Shown in pieces: positions 24,689 through 34,196 of a stretch of DNA of 64,000 bases. The stretch's first letter is position 1; each line of letters opens with the position of its first letter. The notes below the pieces were generated by a model. It made no database searches and was not told the DNA's origin. It saw only the letters and a program-made list of their open reading frames with translations. Source of the stretch: Rhodothermus marinus DSM 4252 (GTDB lineage: Bacteria > Bacteroidota > Rhodothermia > Rhodothermales > Rhodothermaceae); the NCBI RefSeq assembly GCF_000024845.1, contig NC_013501.1, positions 2,150,874-2,214,873 of the forward strand, in the 5' to 3' direction. The position numbers and the translations under genes were made by a program.

Positions 24689-27178
24689 ATGAAGCGGCAA
24701 CTCCTCGGGCTACTGGTCACCCTGTGCGCCTTGCCCGTCTATGCCCAGACGGTCCTTTTTCAGGAGCCGATCGACACGACCGGAACGTTTCCGGTCGGCT
24801 GGCTTACGCGCCGCTGGACAACGACCGACCAGACGCCGTCGCCGGGCTCCGGCGGGTTCAGCTTCGCATTGCAGGGGCGCCAGGCGGATCGACTCTGCAC
24901 CCCGGTTCTTGATGCGCGGGCGGCCACCCCGGACACGCTGTCCTATCTGGCGCGTCGAACGGGCTCGTACCCGGCGTTGCATCTGGTTGTACGGGCATCG
25001 GTGGACGGCGGCCGCACGTTTCCTTACGTCGTCGCGCCGGCCGGCGCGGCGCTGCCGGAGGCCGACGGAAGCTGGGCGTCGCTGCGCTTTGCCCTGCCGT
25101 CCGAAGTTTCGGGTACGCCGACCCTGCAGCTCTGCTTCGATGCCCTCGGAGGCACCAGCGCTAGCGCCCGCGTGCAACTGGACGACATTGCATTGCACGG
25201 CACGGGGCAGCTGCGCCGGTGGCCGCTGGCCGTATGGCCTGCACGCATCGACGCGGGCTTCGTGGCGGTGGGCGATACCGTGTCGCTACAACTGCAGGTG
25301 CGCAACCAGACCGACAGCACGCTGGCCGTCACCCTACCACCTCCGCCGTCGCCCTGGTGGCTGGCGCGAACCGCCGTGGCCCTGCTGCCCCGCCAGACCG
25401 ACACGCTGACCCTTTTCGTGGCGCCCACGCTGGCCGATACGTTTGCGGTCACCTGGGGGATACCGCTGGAGGGCGACACGTTCCCGGTGTCCCTGCATGT
25501 TACCTCGACGCCTCCGCTCCATGCGCTGGGCTGGCATACGCCAACCATTGCAGCCCGCGCGCAGGATACCGTGCAACTGGGATTGCAGCTTCAGCTTTCG
25601 GGCGAGGCGACCGTCCTGCAGGGGCTGCTGGTGACCGCCCTGTTGCCCGCGCACAGGCTGACCTATCTGGAGACGTTACCCGGCGCTTCGCTACCGAATC
25701 CGACGCAGTGGACGCTGCAGACCGCCCGGCGTGGCGATACGCTCCAGGTTTTGCTGCTGGGGGACGGCCTCCATGCGCTACCGGCCGGAAGTTATCCGGA
25801 ATTGCTGCAGTTCCGGCTGGTGCCCGGCGACGTGCCAGACACGACCCGTCTGGTCCTGGCACTGAACGCTTTGCAGGCCACCACGGCCACCCCGGAGGCA
25901 GCTCCCATGGTGCTGGCGCTCCACCCACGGCGCCTGCATCTCACGGTACGTCCGCGTACGGCGCAGGCCATCCTTTTTCCGGATACGCTGCGATTGCCGG
26001 CCACCGTGGCCGGAAGCCGTCAGACGGCCACCGCCTACCTGAGCAACCCCGGCGGCGAACGCACGCTCCACGCCCGCGTCCTTCCTCCCTCGGACCCCAC
26101 GCTGACCGTCGCGCCCGACTCGCTGGCTGTTGCGCCAGGCGACACGACCCGGCTGACGATCACGTTTCACCCCACGCTCCGCGATTTCGGCTACCGCGTG
26201 GCAACGGTGCGACTCCGGCACGATGGAGTCGGCACCGATACCCTGCTGATGGTCGAGGCAACGGGCGTCGGGGGTCTGGGCGACGCCACCGAAGAAGGCG
26301 CCGTGGACGTGGCCGATCTGCAGCGGGGCATCCGGTTCGTGCTCGCGCTGGAAGAGCCGGAAGCACAGGATCGGCTGGTGCTCGATGTGACGCCGTTTCC
26401 ATACGGGGATGGCCGGTTGCAGCTTGACGATCTGAGCGTGCTCGTGCAGGCCATCGTGCGCAACGCCTGGCCCGACGGCCATCCGCTTCCGGTGCCGCCC
26501 CCCACACCACCGGCGGCCGGCAAGCAGGAGGCGCCCATCGTCTTCCGTCCGGTCGTCAAAGCAGACGGACGTCTGCATCTGGAGATCGACGCCCCACAAC
26601 CCTTTGGCGCGCTCCAGCTCGTGCTGCCGCCCGTCTTCTGCGACACGACCGGCACCACGCTGCCCCCGGAGGCCCGCCTGCTGGCCGAGACCACGCCGGA
26701 CCGTCTCACGCTGCTGCTCTATCGCCTCGACGGGGCTTCCTTTGCGCCAGGACGTTACCGGCTGGGCGTCCTGGAGACGGAGCGGGCCGACACGCTGCGC
26801 CCCGTGCGCTGGGTGGCCGTCGACGAGACCGGCCGCTATCTACCCACGACCGTTCAGCCGGCCGAAGGTACCGCGATCGCGTCCGTTCCCAGGGCACCCA
26901 TTTTCTTCCCACCTTATCCGCATCCGTTTGTCGCCGGCCAGCACACCGCGCTGGTGCTTTCGGGCGAACTCCCGGCCCCGAGCCCCTTCATGCTGGAAGT
27001 CTTCGACCTGCTGGGACGCCGGCTGGCCGTCGAGCAGGGCCAGCTCCCCGGTGGATCGTTCCGGTACCGCTGGGAGGTTCGCGATGCGCAGGGGCATCGG
27101 CTGGCGCCTGGGCTCTATCTACTGCGTCTGCGAACGTCTTCCCACACCCGGACCTTTCCGCTCGTCGTGCTTCGCTGA
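24689..27178 (+). CDS. large secreted T9SS cargo with dockerin-like module
   Basis: An 829-residue exported protein. The start ATG 24689 gives signal peptide LLGLLVTLCALPVYAQ; the longer frame from 24650 does not. Residues about 20-170 resemble a jelly-roll binding module (FQEPIDTTGTFP). Residues about 185-540 are Ig/ASH-like beta repeats (VAPGDTTRLTITFHPTLRDFG near 480-500). At about 535-590 a dockerin-like duplicated pattern appears (VDVADLQRGIRFVLALEE, then GDGRLQLDDLSVLVQAIV). The last 85 residues form a type IX sorting domain: PYPHPF, VFDLLGRRLAVEQ, WEVRDAQGHRLAPGLYLLRL, ending LVVLR. It would cross the outer membrane by T9SS and stay on the surface or be released. No catalytic domain is recognised. 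Divergent from the LytS gene. Confidence 0.85.
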   Translation: MKRQLLGLLVTLCALPVYAQTVLFQEPIDTTGTFPVGWLTRRWTTTDQTPSPGSGGFSFALQGRQADRLCTPVLDARAATPDTLSYLARRTGSYPALHLVVRASVDGGRTFPYVVAPAGAALPEADGSWASLRFALPSEVSGTPTLQLCFDALGGTSASARVQLDDIALHGTGQLRRWPLAVWPARIDAGFVAVGDTVSLQLQVRNQTDSTLAVTLPPPPSPWWLARTAVALLPRQTDTLTLFVAPTLADTFAVTWGIPLEGDTFPVSLHVTSTPPLHALGWHTPTIAARAQDTVQLGLQLQLSGEATVLQGLLVTALLPAHRLTYLETLPGASLPNPTQWTLQTARRGDTLQVLLLGDGLHALPAGSYPELLQFRLVPGDVPDTTRLVLALNALQATTATPEAAPMVLALHPRRLHLTVRPRTAQAILFPDTLRLPATVAGSRQTATAYLSNPGGERTLHARVLPPSDPTLTVAPDSLAVAPGDTTRLTITFHPTLRDFGYRVATVRLRHDGVGTDTLLMVEATGVGGLGDATEEGAVDVADLQRGIRFVLALEEPEAQDRLVLDVTPFPYGDGRLQLDDLSVLVQAIVRNAWPDGHPLPVPPPTPPAAGKQEAPIVFRPVVKADGRLHLEIDAPQPFGALQLVLPPVFCDTTGTTLPPEARLLAETTPDRLTLLLYRLDGASFAPGRYRLGVLETERADTLRPVRWVAVDETGRYLPTTVQPAEGTAIASVPRAPIFFPPYPHPFVAGQHTALVLSGELPAPSPFMLEVFDLLGRRLAVEQGQLPGGSFRYRWEVRDAQGHRLAPGLYLLRLRTSSHTRTFPLVVLR

Positions 27179-27302
27179 ATCGCGCATCCATAGCGCCTGC
27201 GTGCCGTTCGTAACAGTTCGGTGCAGCTCGTACCAGCGGCTGTATCCCGCCGTTTGGCCTGTTGTATAAGATGCAGGTGAACGAAAATGACAGGTACGAG
27301 AC

Positions 27303-29759
27303 ATGCGCACAATTTTTCTGGGATTGCTGCTGAGCGTGCTGATAAGCGGCTGGACGCAGGCGCAGGACCGCCCGGCGGGATTGACCGCCACCCGGATCAG
27401 CGGCCAAGTGCTAGACGCCTCTACCAATCAACCCATCGAGACGGCCACCATTGCCGTCTGGCGCACGGCCGACTCGACGCTGGTGACCGGTACGGTGACC
27501 GACGCGGAGGGACGCTTTACCATTGAAGGACTTCGCCCCGGCCGCTACTACGTGACGATCAGCTTCGTCGGCTACCGGCGCCAGGTGATCTCGAACGTCA
27601 CGTTGCGCCCCCCCAATGCCCTGCAGGTCGATCTGGGCGCCATTCGGCTGGAACCCGACACGGCCCAGCTTCAGGAGGTGCAGGTGACGGCCGAACGGGA
27701 GGCCGTGGAAATTGGCATCGACCGGATTGTCTATAACACACGCGATCAGCTCGTCAGCGCGGGCGGCGCGGCTGTCGATGTACTGCGCAACATTCCGTCG
27801 GTCGAGATCGACGTCGAGGGCAACATCAGCCTGCGCGGCAACCAGAACGTTGCCATCCTGATTAACGGTCGCCCCTCGGCCCTGCAGGGCGAAGCACTCA
27901 CGCGCTTTCTGGAGGGGCTTCCTTCCGATGCCATCGAGCGCGTCGAGATCATTCCCAACCCGTCGGCCAAGTACGAACCCGACGGCATGGCCGGCCTGAT
28001 CAATATCGTGCTCCGACAGAACCAGGACCTTGGCCTGGGCGGTAGCCTTTCGCTGGGTGCCGGCACGCGCGACACCTACAACGCCTCCGGTACGTTGACC
28101 TTCCAGCGGGGTCCGTGGAATCTGACCAGCACCTATGGCTTCCGCACCGGCGAGCGGCCGGTCGAGGGCACCCGCTTCCGTGAAAACCGCTACGAGGACC
28201 CCCTCACCTATCTGGAGCAACTCGACCGGGGGACGTTCGAGCGCTACGCGCACAACCTGAACACCACGCTGGAATACCGGCTCGGCCGCCTGAACACGCT
28301 GGGCGCTTCGGCCCTGCTCAGCTTCCGGGGCGGCGGCGAAAACACGCGGGCGCTTTACCAGAATCTCGACGCCTCGCAAACGCTGACTTCTCAGTACGAA
28401 CGCCGCGTCGAAGGCGACCGCAACGATTTCAACATGGATTATCGCCTCTTCTTCCGCCGCATCGTCGATCCTTCCAAACACGAACTCAACGCCGAGCTGC
28501 GCTACGAGCGGGAAAAGGAAGACGACCTCGAGCATTATCTACAGCAAACGCTGACGCTGAGCGGGGATCCCACGGGCGAAGCGCAACGCGAACGCAACGA
28601 GCAGGACGAGCGAGGGTCTACCCTTTCTTTCCAGATAGACTATATGCGGCCGCTCGGCGACCGGCTCCGCCTGGAGGCCGGCTACAAGGGCGATCTCAAC
28701 GTGAACGACTACGCCCAGCGCTATGAGGTGCAGGGCGATGCGCCCTTCCTCAACGACTTTCGCTACACGCTGCAGCGCCATGCCGCCTATGGCATCCTCA
28801 ACTACGACCTGGGCGTCTTCGGCGTGCAGGTCGGGCTGCGCGCCGAGCAGGCCCGCACCGAGTTCGAGCAGCAAACGCTGGGCGAAACCTATCGGAAGGA
28901 CTACTTCAGCCTGTTTCCGAGTGTCTTTCTGAGCTTTCGACCGGTACAGACCCATCAATTCCGCCTGAGCTACAGCAAGCGCATCAATCGCCCCAACACC
29001 TGGCAGCTCAATCCGCTCAGCGATCTGGACGATCCGCTCTTCCGTCGCCAGGGCAACCCCTACCTCGATCCGGAGTACACGCACGCCTTCGAGTTCAGCT
29101 ACTCCTGGATCTCGCCGGCCGTTACGCTCACGCTGACGCCGTATTACCGCTACACAGTCGATGTTATCCGCTGGTACGAATCGATCGACCCCGAGACGGG
29201 TGTTTCCACGGTCACCTTCAGAAACCTGGCCTCGCGCGACGACTGGGGCTTCGAGACCGTCGGCACCTTCCGGCTGGGCAACCGGCTCAATGCCTTCGCC
29301 AACGTGAACGTCTTTCGCGTTACGACGGACGGCAGCAACATCGATACCGACTACGGTAGCGACGCGATCGGCTGGAGCACTCGTTTGAATACGACGCTGA
29401 GCGTCATGCCCGGTCTGATGCTGCAGTTTTCCTACTTCTACAGCTCTCCGCTGGATGTCGAGAACGGCCGCATCTCCGGACGCTCGATGGCCGACCTGGC
29501 GCTGCGCCAGCAGTTCCTGAACAACCGGGCCAGCCTGAGCGTGCGCGTCAGCGACCTGTTCAACACGATGCGCTTCCGGGTCGAACGTGAAGATGCGCTG
29601 TTCTACCAGCGGTTCAACCGGAGCTGGAATGCCCAGCAGGTCTTCCTGACTTTCACCTACAACTTCGGCCATCAGAACCAGCGCCGGAATCGCCGCTGGG
29701 ACGAAAATGGCGAGAACGGCCGGCCGGACGATGTCGAAGGGGTCTTCATCCAGCAGTAA
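27303..29759 (+). CDS. TonB-dependent outer-membrane receptor (carboxypeptidase-regulatory-like N-terminus)
   Basis: An 818-residue outer-membrane protein. The signal peptide is LGLLLSVLISGWTQA. An N-terminal beta-sandwich (about 28-110; ISGQVLDASTNQPIETATI, GRFTIEGLRPGRYYVTISFVGYR) is the domain of SusC-like and related receptors in this phylum. A plug follows (about 125-235; VLRNIPSVEIDVEGNISLRGNQNVAILINGRP in pieces), and the rest is a barrel with many alternating strands, typical of the 'outer membrane beta-barrel family' group (GYKGDLNVNDYAQRYEV, FRLSYSKRINRPNTWQLNPL). No SusD-type partner follows, so a glycan-utilisation role is not indicated; the substrate is unknown. A strong terminator ends the gene 21 bases later. 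Confidence 0.93.
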   Translation: MRTIFLGLLLSVLISGWTQAQDRPAGLTATRISGQVLDASTNQPIETATIAVWRTADSTLVTGTVTDAEGRFTIEGLRPGRYYVTISFVGYRRQVISNVTLRPPNALQVDLGAIRLEPDTAQLQEVQVTAEREAVEIGIDRIVYNTRDQLVSAGGAAVDVLRNIPSVEIDVEGNISLRGNQNVAILINGRPSALQGEALTRFLEGLPSDAIERVEIIPNPSAKYEPDGMAGLINIVLRQNQDLGLGGSLSLGAGTRDTYNASGTLTFQRGPWNLTSTYGFRTGERPVEGTRFRENRYEDPLTYLEQLDRGTFERYAHNLNTTLEYRLGRLNTLGASALLSFRGGGENTRALYQNLDASQTLTSQYERRVEGDRNDFNMDYRLFFRRIVDPSKHELNAELRYEREKEDDLEHYLQQTLTLSGDPTGEAQRERNEQDERGSTLSFQIDYMRPLGDRLRLEAGYKGDLNVNDYAQRYEVQGDAPFLNDFRYTLQRHAAYGILNYDLGVFGVQVGLRAEQARTEFEQQTLGETYRKDYFSLFPSVFLSFRPVQTHQFRLSYSKRINRPNTWQLNPLSDLDDPLFRRQGNPYLDPEYTHAFEFSYSWISPAVTLTLTPYYRYTVDVIRWYESIDPETGVSTVTFRNLASRDDWGFETVGTFRLGNRLNAFANVNVFRVTTDGSNIDTDYGSDAIGWSTRLNTTLSVMPGLMLQFSYFYSSPLDVENGRISGRSMADLALRQQFLNNRASLSVRVSDLFNTMRFRVEREDALFYQRFNRSWNAQQVFLTFTYNFGHQNQRRNRRWDENGENGRPDDVEGVFIQQ

Positions 29760-29780
29760 ATGCCCGGATGTGCTTCAGAG

Positions 29781-29814
29781 AAGCCCGCGTTCACCGACGA
29801 ACGCGGGCTTTTTC
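29781..29814 (+). terminator. intrinsic terminator after the TonB receptor
   Basis: Perfect 12-bp arms, AAGCCCGCGTTC (29781-29792) and GAACGCGGGCTT (29799-29810), enclose a 6-base loop and are followed by more Ts. On the minus strand the As before the stem also give a T tract, so it may work both ways, ending the barrel gene that stops at 29918. Confidence 0.9.
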
Positions 29815-29917
29815 TTGAACGGGCACCCTGCGTGCCTCGGAATTCGGATACCGGGATCCCCTGCGTCGTTCGATTCGGTAGCGGCGTCCCGTGGTGCGCC
29901 CGTTCGGGGAGGGCCGC

Positions 29918-31360
29918 TCAAAAGCCGACGTGCGTCAGCGAGAGCAGGAGCATGAAGCGCGAGCCGCTCCCCATCAGGTGGCTGCGCGGGCTCCCGGCTG
30001 CCGCAAGCCGCAGCCCCCAGGCGCGCAGCTGCAATCCCGTTCCGCCATAGAGCATGAGGGCTCCGTCGCCGCCGGTCAGCACACCGCCGAACAGCGGGAG
30101 GAAGCTCCATCGGGTTTCGGCGCCGAGCACAAGCTGCGGCACGCGCGCGCCGTTCGTTCCGGTGCGGTTCAGTCCCAGCGACAGCGTCGCATGCAGACGC
30201 GTGGTGCCGCCCAGCCAGTAGGTCGCGCCCAGATGCAGCGCGGCCGGCAGCATGGTGGTCACACCGGTTTCCTGCACGCGCACGTCTTCGTAGGCGGCGC
30301 GTGCCAGGCTGTCGAGCTGATGTTCGATGTAGGCGCCCAGGTCGTTATCGAATTCCGTGCGCAGCCGGTCCATGTCGAGCTGCACGCCTGCGAACGCAAA
30401 GACCGAATCGCCGGGCGTATGGCGCTTCACGTTTTTCCAGCGCAGAAAGCCCAGGTCGGTCAGACTGGCGCCGAGCAGCAATCCAGGCAGCAGCCGGTAC
30501 TGCGCGCCCAGCGAGAGACCGAGCCCCCATCCCTGCCGCCGCAGTCCTGCCATCTGACGCGCAATGCCATCCCCGGCTTCTTCATTCATCCGGCGATTGT
30601 CGAACAGATCGAATCCTTCCAGCAATTCGCTCGTGGCCCCGGTCAGATCCAGCGTATAGGCATAGCGGTGCACGACCTCCGCCGTCCCGACGGTGACCAT
30701 CGAGTGCATCCTGCCCCGCACGTAGTGGCTGCCCAGCAGCAGGCGCGGGGCCACTCCGACGATCAGGTCCGGGTTCAACTTGCGGGCATAGCCCACCACC
30801 AGTTCGTGATAGGTCATTGCCTGAAACTCACCGTTGACGGGCACGGTGCGCGGTTCTTCGGCGCCTTTCAGGAGCACGTCCGGCAGTCCCCGGTTCATCC
30901 ACAGCCGCTGCTGCTGACGCACGCGCCAGGCCACACCCCAGGCCGACCACCAGCCGGTATGCGTCAGCGCCAGCAGCGTCACCTCCACCGCCTCGCCGGC
31001 GGTACGCCAGGCGTCGGCGCTGCCGAACCAGGCGTCGAGCATGCGATCTACTTCATCCGGCGTTAGATGCCGACCGGCCGCTAGATACCGGTTGTAGAGG
31101 TCGAAGCGCACCAGGCTGCCGCCCGCCAGTCCGCCCAGCTCCATCAGACGCAGTCGGGGCCCTGTCACGCCCGCGTTCATCAACGCGGCGGGATTCAGAA
31201 ACAGCGCATCCGCGCCCGAGACGGCGGCCGGGTTGAAGCCGGTCTGGGCGGCCCAGGCGCTCAGCCGGGTGTACTGCGCCCGCACCGGTCCCGCAAGCAG
31301 CACCAGCAGCGCGAATATTCCAATCCGTCGCAGGATGCGTACCATGGCCTTTTTTCTCAT
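29918..31360 (-). CDS. outer-membrane beta-barrel protein, DUF5723-like
   Basis: A 480-residue exported protein with signal peptide IGIFALLVLLAGPVRAQ. The mature region resembles the FadL-like/DUF5723 type of barrel in Bacteroidota: an early FNPAAVSGADALFLNPAALM near 42-61, the strand-rich middle, and a C-terminal strand ending in HVGF, with terminal Phe as outer-membrane barrels need for assembly. ATG 31360 directly abuts the TGA of the upstream lipoprotein gene (31361-31363); ATG 31345 is also possible. The two genes are clearly one transcript, and I infer that a lipoprotein and a barrel act together at the outer membrane. Substrate or role is unknown. Confidence 0.75.
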   Translation of the reverse strand: MRKKAMVRILRRIGIFALLVLLAGPVRAQYTRLSAWAAQTGFNPAAVSGADALFLNPAALMNAGVTGPRLRLMELGGLAGGSLVRFDLYNRYLAAGRHLTPDEVDRMLDAWFGSADAWRTAGEAVEVTLLALTHTGWWSAWGVAWRVRQQQRLWMNRGLPDVLLKGAEEPRTVPVNGEFQAMTYHELVVGYARKLNPDLIVGVAPRLLLGSHYVRGRMHSMVTVGTAEVVHRYAYTLDLTGATSELLEGFDLFDNRRMNEEAGDGIARQMAGLRRQGWGLGLSLGAQYRLLPGLLLGASLTDLGFLRWKNVKRHTPGDSVFAFAGVQLDMDRLRTEFDNDLGAYIEHQLDSLARAAYEDVRVQETGVTTMLPAALHLGATYWLGGTTRLHATLSLGLNRTGTNGARVPQLVLGAETRWSFLPLFGGVLTGGDGALMLYGGTGLQLRAWGLRLAAAGSPRSHLMGSGSRFMLLLSLTHVGF

Positions 31361-34072
31361 TCAGTGAACACGCGTGCGATAGCGGAAAGCCCCCTGAAGC
31401 TGCAGGCGCAGCGCATCGGAGGCCCGGATGCGTACGGCCGACACCTGCTCGGCGGGCGTCTGCACCTGCAACACCAGCCGCGCCCGACGTCCCTGTTTCA
31501 GCAGCGCCAGTTGATCACGGGTCAACGAGACCGAGACCTCCCCTTCCCGATAGGTCGTGGCGAAGCCCTGTCCGTCCACGGGTGCCGCGGCGACCTGCAG
31601 CGTATTTTCCGCCGGAATACGCACGCCGATGGGCTGCTCGAAAGCATCGAGCAGTTCGATCTCGGTGGCGACGGCCAGCGGAATGCCGTTCGCGTAGCGC
31701 AGCGTCAGCCGGGCTTCTTCGACCTGCACGTCGTCCTGGGGATCGGTGGGCAGATCGAGCGAGCTCAGATCGACCTCCACCGTGTCCTGCACTTCGATGA
31801 CGTCCGCAGCGATATGCAGCGGAATGCGCAGGCCGGCCCGGGCCGTCACCGTCAGTGGTTTGCGTAGCTGTACGGTACCACTGGCCACCACCCGTCCCAC
31901 CACGCGCAGTTCCTGCGGCAGCAGACTGAGGAATTCGTCGATGTTGGAATTCGTCGCATCCAGCACGTAAGTGCGCGTAACCGGCCGGTCGGGATCGTCG
32001 GTGCCCATGAACGGCAACCGGATGAGCTGATCGGCACCAAGCGGCGACCCGTTGTAGCGCAGCGGGGCGATTACCGGATCGTCCGGCGTCACGGCATAGG
32101 CGCCTCTGCCGCGCAAAAAGCGTGTCGTTCCGTCGGCGGCCCGTCCCAGGATGGCCAGGTAGAGCGTGGCCTCCCCGCCGATGTTCGTAGTCAGGCTGAG
32201 CGTCAGGTCGGTTCCCTGCACCTGCAGGCCGCTGACGCGTTTGCTGAGTTCGTCGAGGCCGTCCACGCTGGAAATCCTGGCCTCCGCATCCAGCGCCACG
32301 TCGAGCAGCCCGTCGCCGTTCACGTCGTCGTTCAGGTCGGCCGTCAGGTTGCTCACCTGCACGTGGGCGTCCTTCAGGTCCAGATTCTCCAGGCGCACCA
32401 TGGCCCGCACGGAGTCCGTCGCTTCCAGCGCGCGCGCCTGCGAGGCCGTCTCCAGCCGTCCGTAGATGTGGTAGCGCAGCGTATTCTGGGCGGGATACAG
32501 GCGCAGATCACGCAGCGTCAACGCCCGCGTCACGGCGCTTCCGGCTGGGAGTCCGGCAAACAGGTAGCGCCCCGGATCATCGACCGCTCCGCGCACGAAA
32601 CGCACGACCAGCGTGTCGCCCGGCCCGTAAGGAGCACGGCGGATGTCCGGAAAGCTCAGCTGGAGCGTGTCCAAGTTCACGTCCAGCGTACTCAGCAGAT
32701 CTTCCAGCACGAGCTGTCCATCGGCCAGCGTCACGTAGTCGCCGGGCGCGAAGGCAACCTCATCGCTCTGAATCGAAATAGACCCGTCGGTCCGGAACGT
32801 CTCGCCCTGCGGGTAGAAGTACAGGGCATCGAGCCGGACCGTCCCCTGGAGGGTCATTTCCAGGCGGTCGGCGGCGGAGATGTCCACCGGCGTCGCACTC
32901 CCCGGTGTCGAGACCATCGCCACCGCATCCACTTCCCGGGAGACCACGCCGAGCTGCACCGGCACCGTCACGGTCTCACCGGGCCCCACGGTGACCGACC
33001 CCAGTTGCAGCGCCGTGTACCCGGCCGGATAGCCGCCCACCGGTTCGCGCGTCCGGATCTGGAGCGACTCGATCTGCAACGCGATGGGCAGCTGGTTGTG
33101 GAGCGTCAACGCCAGCTGACTCGAAGCCAGCACCGCGCCGAGCAACTGGCTCTCCCCTGCAACGGCGATTCGTTGCCGCTCCACCTGGACCGTCTGGCCG
33201 GGAACGGCCGCACGGGCGCGGTCAGCCTCCAGCGTGGTCGTCCACACCTGAAGCTGAATGGCTCCGTTGGGCTGGGCGGCCCCCCCATACGTGCCCAGAT
33301 CCAGCTCGTAGATCAGTTCGGGAACCAGCCGCTTCCCGGCCAGGCTGGCCATGCCCGCAGCCGTCTCGCCAGGCTGCGGCACCCGTTCGAGCACGACTTC
33401 CTGCAGCAGCTCTCCGGTATCGGCGTAGCGAATGCGCAGGCGCGGTGGGCTGGCGGCCCGACTGTCGGTCAGCGGCACGTCCAGCCCGTTGTAGAGCGAC
33501 ACGTGTAACTCGTTGACGCCGCCGGTGGCGTTGCCGAGCACGACCTCGGTCCCCTCCTTCAGATCGATAAACTCCGTGCCCAGATCCAGACGGGCCGGCG
33601 GTGAGGGAAGCGACGCTTCCAGAGGCAACACGGGTACCGGCATCGTCGTATCGACCAGTGCCAGCGGCGCAATACGCAGCACCTGCAGGTCGAAGCTGTA
33701 CGCAGCGCTCAGGTCCTGCTCCAGCACGTCGTCCACCCCGGCCGCCACCGACACAGGTGCCGGCGTGGCCCGTTCGGCCAGCGTGCGACTCAATTCGTCC
33801 AGCTGGACGAAATCCTCCAGCTCCTCCTCGGCCACCAGTGCCAGCACGTTGTCCGACTCTACCCGGAAAAGCGTATCGACCCCGTGACGGGTCGTGTCGA
33901 TCAGCGCGTCGGTCCCTTCCTGCGGTCCCAGCAACACGAACGTCTTTTCCAGAAGCAGCGGAGCCTGCAGGGACGATTCGAAAGAAAAGTCAGGGGCTCC
34001 GGTGGGCATCTCGCAGCGGCTGAGACTCAGACACAGCAGCAGGCCCAGGCACCCGGCCAGCGCACGTCGCAT
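31361..34072 (-). CDS. large all-beta lipoprotein of unknown function
   Basis: A 903-residue protein starting at ATG 34072; the frame can be extended to 34129 but the internal ATG gives a clean lipoprotein signal (ALAGCLGLLLCLSLSRC). The mature part is almost entirely beta-strand repeats with recurring phrases such as VTVGPGETVTVPVQLG, TVRLDALYFYPQ, RLEMTLQGTV and VTVELQDTVEVDLSSLDLP, suggesting tandem Ig-like or adhesin-like domains. Asp-rich loops (DLNDDVNGDGLLDVALD near 600) look like calcium-binding sites. No known family is recognised. It lies first in a two-gene unit with the DUF5723 barrel, and a surface-exposed stalk held by a lipid anchor is a fair guess. Confidence 0.7.
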   Translation of the reverse strand: MRRALAGCLGLLLCLSLSRCEMPTGAPDFSFESSLQAPLLLEKTFVLLGPQEGTDALIDTTRHGVDTLFRVESDNVLALVAEEELEDFVQLDELSRTLAERATPAPVSVAAGVDDVLEQDLSAAYSFDLQVLRIAPLALVDTTMPVPVLPLEASLPSPPARLDLGTEFIDLKEGTEVVLGNATGGVNELHVSLYNGLDVPLTDSRAASPPRLRIRYADTGELLQEVVLERVPQPGETAAGMASLAGKRLVPELIYELDLGTYGGAAQPNGAIQLQVWTTTLEADRARAAVPGQTVQVERQRIAVAGESQLLGAVLASSQLALTLHNQLPIALQIESLQIRTREPVGGYPAGYTALQLGSVTVGPGETVTVPVQLGVVSREVDAVAMVSTPGSATPVDISAADRLEMTLQGTVRLDALYFYPQGETFRTDGSISIQSDEVAFAPGDYVTLADGQLVLEDLLSTLDVNLDTLQLSFPDIRRAPYGPGDTLVVRFVRGAVDDPGRYLFAGLPAGSAVTRALTLRDLRLYPAQNTLRYHIYGRLETASQARALEATDSVRAMVRLENLDLKDAHVQVSNLTADLNDDVNGDGLLDVALDAEARISSVDGLDELSKRVSGLQVQGTDLTLSLTTNIGGEATLYLAILGRAADGTTRFLRGRGAYAVTPDDPVIAPLRYNGSPLGADQLIRLPFMGTDDPDRPVTRTYVLDATNSNIDEFLSLLPQELRVVGRVVASGTVQLRKPLTVTARAGLRIPLHIAADVIEVQDTVEVDLSSLDLPTDPQDDVQVEEARLTLRYANGIPLAVATEIELLDAFEQPIGVRIPAENTLQVAAAPVDGQGFATTYREGEVSVSLTRDQLALLKQGRRARLVLQVQTPAEQVSAVRIRASDALRLQLQGAFRYRTRVH

Positions 34073-34196
34073 GATCCGTAAACCGTCTGGTTCAACTTCG
34101 CAAACAGAGGGGATACGATTACCCTTCAAGGGTATCGGAACGGGATCGATGCGTCTTAAGCCGAGCCATGAAATGCGTGTTGTTACGTAGCGCGAC

